Below, piece by piece: positions 48,203 through 52,268 of a stretch of DNA of 52,268 bases. Below the pieces are notes generated by a model. The model worked only from the letters and a program-made list of their open reading frames with translations. It searched no databases and had not been told where the DNA came from. The position numbers and the translations under genes were made by a program. The DNA comes from CAZDSS01 sp964508185 (GTDB lineage Bacteria > Pseudomonadota > Alphaproteobacteria > Sphingomonadales > Govanellaceae), in NCBI GenBank assembly GCA_964508185.1, contig CAZDSS010000006.1:1-52268 (forward strand), read 5' to 3'. Each line of letters begins with the position of its first letter. Within the stretch, counting starts at the first letter, position 1.

Positions 48203-49015
48203 GTGCAACCCTACTTCCTGCAAGGCCCGAACGGGGCGATCTTCGTCAATCTCTTCGCAAGTGACGGCGGCGCGGGCCGCGCCGTCATTCTCGCGCCTCC
48301 GTTCGCCGAGGAACTCAATCGCTCCCGCCATGTGATGGCGGCAGCGGCCCGTGCCCTCGCGGCGCGGGGCGTCGCCTGCATCATCCCCGATCTTTACGGC
48401 ACCGGCGACAGCGCCGGGGATTTCGGCGACGGAACCTTCGACGGCTGGCTCGGCGATATCGAGGCGGTCGCGGCCGATCTCGCAGCCCGGGGGTATCATG
48501 ATATCGGCCTCATCGGCCTCCGCACCGGCGCGCTCCTTGCAGCGGAAGCGGCGTCCCGCATCGGGGCGTCCTCCCTCATGTTCTGGGCGCCGGTCGCAAA
48601 CGGCGAGCAGTTCCTCACCCAGTTCCTGCGCCTGCGCGTGGCCGAGGCCATGGCCCGGGGCGGCAAGGATCAGGAGACGACGAAAGACCTCAGGACGCGG
48701 CTTGAGAATGGCGAGACGCTGGAGATCGGCGGCTATGCCCTGACGCCCGCCATGGCGCAGGCGCTCGCCGCCCGCAAGCTCGCCGAGATCGCGCTGCCGC
48801 AAGACCTCCCCGTCCACTGGATCGAGATGAGCCAGGCGGAGCCGCCCACCCTCCCGCCCGCGGCGGAACGGGCCGCCGAGGCGCTCCGCGCGAAGGGAAC
48901 TGCGGTCACACTCCATGTGGTTTCCGCCCCCGCGTTCTGGACCCTGCAAGAGCCGGAGCCGGCCCCTGCCCTCGTCGCCCGGACGGTCGAAATTTTCGCG
49001 GAGATGTGGCCATGA
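48203..49015 (+). CDS. Alpha/beta hydrolase 2, exosortase A-associated, without nucleophile Ser
   Basis: A 270-residue alpha/beta-fold protein of the XrtA-associated hydrolase 2 family. Early motifs are I-L-A-P-P-F-A-E-E-L-N-R-S-R and D-L-Y-G-T-G-D-S-A-G-D-F (63-74). At the nucleophile elbow, where hydrolases carry G-x-S-x-G, it reads G-L-R-T-G (105-109), so no serine, cysteine or aspartate nucleophile is present. It may be a binding or structural partner of hydrolase 1 or a non-hydrolytic enzyme. The start is GTG 48203. The next gene starts inside its stop codon (ATGA overlap). Confidence 0.85.
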   Translation: MQPYFLQGPNGAIFVNLFASDGGAGRAVILAPPFAEELNRSRHVMAAAARALAARGVACIIPDLYGTGDSAGDFGDGTFDGWLGDIEAVAADLAARGYHDIGLIGLRTGALLAAEAASRIGASSLMFWAPVANGEQFLTQFLRLRVAEAMARGGKDQETTKDLRTRLENGETLEIGGYALTPAMAQALAARKLAEIALPQDLPVHWIEMSQAEPPTLPPAAERAAEALRAKGTAVTLHVVSAPAFWTLQEPEPAPALVARTVEIFAEMWP

Positions 49016-49878
49016 CCGGCGCGGCCGACAACGCCCTTCGCGAACAGGCCTTCACCTTCGCCTGCGACGGCGCGCGCATGGTGGGGATCCTGCACGAACC
49101 CCAGGGAGAGCCCGCGCCTCATGGCCTTCTGATCCTGGTCGGCGGGCCGCAATACCGGGTCGGCGCGCATCGGCAATATGTGCATCTCGCCCGGGCCGCG
49201 GCGCGCGCCGGGATCGCCGCCATGCGCTTCGACTGGCGCGGCGTCGGCGACAGCGAGGGGGAATATCCCGGCTTCCAGAACCTGAAGGCGGACATGGACG
49301 CGGCCATCGCCGAATTCCGCCGCCGCGCGCCCCATCTTCGCGGCGTCGTCCTGTGGGGCCTGTGCGAAGGCGCGTCCGCCATCCTTCTTGGCGGGGTGGA
49401 CAACCCGTCGGTTTCGGGCGCGGTCATCGTCAATCCCTGGGTGCGGACGGAGACCGGCGCGGCCCAGACCTATCTCAAGCATTATTACGGCAAGCGCCTG
49501 AGGAACCCCGAGAACTGGAAGCGGATCCTGCGCGGGGAGATCAACATCGCCCGCTCCGCCGCGTCCATCCTCGGCCTGCTGCGCCGGGCGCTCGGCCAGC
49601 GCGAGACCAAGGCAGCGGACGATCGCCCCTATCCCTGCCGCATGGCCGACGGGCTCCGCCGCTACAACGGCGCGACCCTCGTGCTCATGAGCGAGCGGGA
49701 CCTCGTCGCCCGGGAATTCGAGGATACGGCGTCCAGCGCCCCGGAATGGCAGGGCCTCCTCGACCGGCCCACGGTCACCCGCGTCCAGATCCCTGAAACC
49801 GATCACACATTCTCCAGCGAACGCTGGCGCCGCGCCGCCGCCGACGCAACCATTCACTTCCTCCGCAGTTTGCCATGA
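49012..49878 (+). CDS. Alpha/beta hydrolase 1, exosortase A-associated, with Cys at the nucleophile position
   Basis: A 288-residue alpha/beta hydrolase of the XrtA-associated hydrolase 1 family. The oxyanion-strand region is L-L-I-L-V-G-G-P-Q-Y-R-V-G, followed by D-W-R-G-V-G-D-S. The nucleophile elbow is G-L-C-E-G (116-120), giving Cys118 in place of Ser, and the catalytic His is His265 in E-T-D-H-T-F. Cys nucleophiles at this place point to thioester or acyl-transfer chemistry, such as release of a product from the carrier protein. ATG 49012 overlaps the previous stop. GTG 49006 is a poorer alternative. Confidence 0.88.
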   Translation: MTGAADNALREQAFTFACDGARMVGILHEPQGEPAPHGLLILVGGPQYRVGAHRQYVHLARAAARAGIAAMRFDWRGVGDSEGEYPGFQNLKADMDAAIAEFRRRAPHLRGVVLWGLCEGASAILLGGVDNPSVSGAVIVNPWVRTETGAAQTYLKHYYGKRLRNPENWKRILRGEINIARSAASILGLLRRALGQRETKAADDRPYPCRMADGLRRYNGATLVLMSERDLVAREFEDTASSAPEWQGLLDRPTVTRVQIPETDHTFSSERWRRAAADATIHFLRSLP

Positions 49879-49969
49879 CGGAAGCGTTCACCGGTCGGCA
49901 AGGAAGTTGACCTAATCTTGCCGCAAGCCCCATTCCGGGCCACAAGGGGAAGCAAGGGAAAGGAGAGCG

Positions 49970-51697
49970 ATGGGTGCCTTCGCCATCGTCCGCAAGGGAC
50001 CACGCGCCGAGGAGCGCCTTGGCCGCATGCAGGCGGCGCTGGAGCGCCGCGGCTTCGGCCCGTTCCGGCGGCTCGACCTCGTCCAGCACAGCCTGATCCT
50101 GGCGGGAAAGCTCGTCTCCCCCAATGACAACATCCATGAGGAAGGAGGCGATTTCGCCGCCGCCGTCGGCACCCTGTTCTATGCCGGGCGGCACGGCACG
50201 GAGGCCCTGGCCAAGCTGCTTGCCGACGCCCGCGCCGGAGCCATCGACGAGCGCAAGCTCCTCGGCTGCTACTGCGTCGTCATGGGGCTTGCGGGACGGC
50301 TCGGGCTGTTCATCGACGCCCTCGGCGCCTACAAGGTCTATCGCACGGACGACGGCGAGATCTGGTCCAATTCCTTCCTCGCCTGCGTCGCCGCCCTCGA
50401 CCGGCGGCGGTTCGACGACCAGGCGATCTACGAATACGTGTTCCAGGGCGCGACCTATGGCGGGGCAAGCCTTGTGGACGGGATTTCCATCATCGGGCCG
50501 GAGCATCACCACATGCTCGCCCCCGACACCGTCGCGGAGAAGCGCATCGCCCCGCCCCAGGCTGCCGTGCGCCGCCTCCCCCTCGAAGAGCATGTGGAGG
50601 CGGCGCTTCAAACTTTACGCCCCTATTTCAAGGTGATCGCCCGCGCCTATGGCGACCGGATAGATACGGCGCTCTCGGGCGGCTACGACAGCCGCCTGAC
50701 CCTGGCCCTCCTGCGCGAGCAGGGCGTCACCCCCCGGATCCATGTCTATGGCCGCGAAGGGGACGCGGACGTGCGGGTCGCCAAGGCCATCGCCGCGGGC
50801 GAGGGATTCCCCCTGAAGCATGAGGACAAGCAGGCGCTCGGCGACAACAGCCCGGAAGGGGTTGCGAAGGCCGTCGCCGCCCAGTTCCAGGCCTTCGACG
50901 GCTGGCCGCCGGACGGGATCATCGGCAACGGCAGCGACTTCGCCACCCGCACCCTCCGGACCGTGGGTCATGTGCTGGCCCTCAACGGCGGCGGCGGCGA
51001 GATCTTCCGCAATTTCTTCTATCTGCCGGACCGCCCGTTCACCACCCGCGACCTCGTCTGCACCTTCTACAGCCAGTTCGACCCGAAGGTTGCGACCCCG
51101 CGCTTCAACGAGGCGCGCTATCAGGACGTGATGGCCGACAAGATCGGATCGATCTTCGGGCCCGGCCGCACGCGCCTTTCCCGCGCCGAGGTGGAATTCG
51201 TCTACCCCGGCTTCCGCGGCCGCTTCTGGACCGGGTTCAACACCACGCTCAACAACCATCTGGGCCCGGCGCTGACCCCGTTCTTCGAACGCAGCGTGGT
51301 GGAGCAGGCCCTGAGCATCCCCTTGTCCCTCAAGAATCACGGGATCTTCGAGGCGGCGCTCATCGCCGCGATCGACCCGAAGCTTGCCGCCTATCCCTCG
51401 GCCTACGGGCATGACTTCGCAACACCCCCGCCCGTTGGGCGGCGCCTGTCCGACTGGCTCACCTATCTCCGGCCGCCGCAGCTCCGCCGCCTTGCCTACC
51501 GGGTCAAGAACCGGGCGCGCAAGCGCGTGCTGCCGCGGATCATGCAGCCCGAATTCCGTCGCCACTACCTGCCCGGCGGATTCCCCGTGATGGACAACTA
51601 TTTCCGGACGGAGCTGGTGGTCGATTCCGAGCAGATGGGCCGGATCATGACCCTTGAATATCTGGCGCGGGAATGCGGGATCGAGCCGGGCTCGTGA
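49970..51697 (+). CDS. Asparagine-synthase-like protein with altered PP-loop and no glutaminase Cys
   Basis: A 575-residue protein with the asparagine synthase fold. The N-terminus is M-G-A-F-A-I, so the glutaminase Cys2 is missing, and the glutaminase half is shorter and divergent. The ATP-pyrophosphatase motif is S-G-G-Y-D-S-R (236-242), a variant of S-G-G-x-D-S-S seen in non-canonical amidoligases. It follows hydrolase 1 after 91 bp, with a GAAAGGAGAG just before the ATG. It may form an amide, lactam or peptide bond on the carrier-bound product. Its 3' end overlaps the convergent deacetylase by 53 bp. Confidence 0.8.
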   Translation: MGAFAIVRKGPRAEERLGRMQAALERRGFGPFRRLDLVQHSLILAGKLVSPNDNIHEEGGDFAAAVGTLFYAGRHGTEALAKLLADARAGAIDERKLLGCYCVVMGLAGRLGLFIDALGAYKVYRTDDGEIWSNSFLACVAALDRRRFDDQAIYEYVFQGATYGGASLVDGISIIGPEHHHMLAPDTVAEKRIAPPQAAVRRLPLEEHVEAALQTLRPYFKVIARAYGDRIDTALSGGYDSRLTLALLREQGVTPRIHVYGREGDADVRVAKAIAAGEGFPLKHEDKQALGDNSPEGVAKAVAAQFQAFDGWPPDGIIGNGSDFATRTLRTVGHVLALNGGGGEIFRNFFYLPDRPFTTRDLVCTFYSQFDPKVATPRFNEARYQDVMADKIGSIFGPGRTRLSRAEVEFVYPGFRGRFWTGFNTTLNNHLGPALTPFFERSVVEQALSIPLSLKNHGIFEAALIAAIDPKLAAYPSAYGHDFATPPPVGRRLSDWLTYLRPPQLRRLAYRVKNRARKRVLPRIMQPEFRRHYLPGGFPVMDNYFRTELVVDSEQMGRIMTLEYLARECGIEPGS

Positions 51698-52268
51698 CTG
51701 CGGGACCGCCGCACAGGGCGCGGATCTCGTAGGGCGTCGCGCCGCGGCCGCCGAGCTTCTCGCGGAACCAGGCGATGTAGCCGTCCATCTTGTCGAGGAA
51801 GCGCTGCCTTCCTTCGAGCGTCTTCACATAGGGCGAGCCGCCGGGCAGAAGGCTCGAACTGTGATAGGCCAGGGTGAAGACGCGGCGCCCCTGCGCGAAG
51901 AGATGCTCGGTCACGCGCTTGCAGTCGTCGAGCGACACGCCCTCCGGCGTCAATGCGATGCGCTCCACGAGCTTCAGGCGGCTCATGACGCCGGGAAGCT
52001 TCAGGCTCTGGCCGGTGCGCCCGCCGATGAGGTTGTAGACGCTTTCGCCATAAGCGCCGAGCAAGCCCGGAAAGCCGCGGCTCAGGGGGATCTCGAACAA
52101 TCGGCCCTCGGGGCCGAACCAGAACGGATCATGCGGCAGCCCGCGGAAGTCCGGCCCGCCATCCGCGCCGAAATCCGTCCCCGGCACCACGGAAAGATCG
52201 ATCTCGTAGCCGAGGTCCAGAAGCACCCGCGCGCTGTTGGGGCCGAGGCCGTAGCGCCCCGCCTTGTA
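51645..52268 (-). CDS. Polysaccharide deacetylase-like protein, C-terminal part (cut by window edge)
   Basis: The frame is open to the right edge, so only the last 207 residues are visible. The segment Y-K-A-G-R-Y-G-L-G-P-N-S-A-R-V-L-L-D-L-G-Y, then D-L-S-V-V-P, and later L-A-Y-H-S-S-S-L-L-P-G-G, fits the NodB-like polysaccharide deacetylase group found near exopolysaccharide genes. The GTG at 52226 lies inside that motif and is not the start. The N-terminal catalytic motifs are beyond the window. Its 3' end overlaps the convergent amidoligase-like gene. Confidence 0.78.
   Translation of the reverse strand, partial: YKAGRYGLGPNSARVLLDLGYEIDLSVVPGTDFGADGGPDFRGLPHDPFWFGPEGRLFEIPLSRGFPGLLGAYGESVYNLIGGRTGQSLKLPGVMSRLKLVERIALTPEGVSLDDCKRVTEHLFAQGRRVFTLAYHSSSLLPGGSPYVKTLEGRQRFLDKMDGYIAWFREKLGGRGATPYEIRALCGGPAVTSPARSRIPAPDIQGS

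Noticed and set aside
1..52268. tRNA genes, CRISPR arrays, insertion sequences, integrases
   Set aside because: I saw no cloverleaf-like sequence with the T-loop motif, no regular repeat-spacer pattern and no transposase or integrase motif on either strand. A tRNA search program would be needed to exclude tRNAs fully.

Overview
The window is GC-rich, densely coded chromosomal DNA from an alphaproteobacterium. Pointers to that group are the dnaX/SRP-RNA pair, the membrane-anchored CycM-type cytochrome c beginning M-D-S-F-E, the phoR-phoB pair, the HPr-rel-A cassette and an exosortase A (XrtA/PEP-CTERM) locus of the sort found in sphingomonads and relatives. I cannot name the genus. A run of ten N inside phoR shows that this is a scaffolded draft, possibly a metagenome bin.

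Layout. 1-9.2 kb is housekeeping: dnaX (cut by the window edge), the 4.5S SRP RNA, nudC, a DUF1801 protein, a HigB/HigA-like toxin-antitoxin pair, a VOC protein, pheA, cytochrome c, a leucyl aminopeptidase/MarR/NlpC operon, a glutathione transferase and an unknown coiled-coil membrane protein. 9.3-14.2 kb holds a two-subunit periplasmic molybdenum hydroxylase and a three-gene ferritin-like/DUF4142/small membrane protein operon. 14.4-16.7 kb is an AT-richer island with a single gene, an AAA_13 ATPase with a zinc hook and a candidate RloC/PrrC-type anticodon-nuclease tail. 16.8-21.8 kb returns to housekeeping: a flavodoxin-like oxidoreductase, a GFA protein, glmS, glmU and gph.

21.8-24.8 kb is the HPr-rel-A cassette: a nucleotidyltransferase, an HprK-related kinase, a PqqD-like protein and an exported protein of unknown function with a twin-arginine-like leader. 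phoR and phoB follow, with a well-formed Pho box across their junction.

28-41.8 kb, all on the minus strand, is an exopolysaccharide/exosortase A block: polysaccharide export lipoprotein, chain-length determinant, tyrosine kinase, outer-membrane protein, ExeA-like ATPase, deacetylase, FemAB-like protein, glycosyltransferase, fused XrtA-EpsI, amidotransferase and a trypsin-like protease. 42.1-51.7 kb is the linked XrtA-associated small-molecule block, arranged around a divergent promoter region: GNAT, acyl-CoA ligase, PLP decarboxylase and an asparagine-synthase-like protein on the minus strand; acyl carrier protein, two alpha/beta hydrolases and a second asparagine-synthase-like protein on the plus strand. 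Both asparagine-synthase-like proteins of this block lack the glutaminase cysteine. A polysaccharide deacetylase runs off the right edge. Together the two blocks look like export of a polysaccharide, sorting of PEP-CTERM proteins and synthesis or loading of an unidentified acyl or amino-acyl modification. No PEP-CTERM substrate protein is visible in the window.

The points most worth following are the HPr-rel-A cassette with its exported partner, the XrtA small-molecule block with its atypical active sites, the orphan RloC-like ATPase, and the extraneous stretch plus gap inside phoR.
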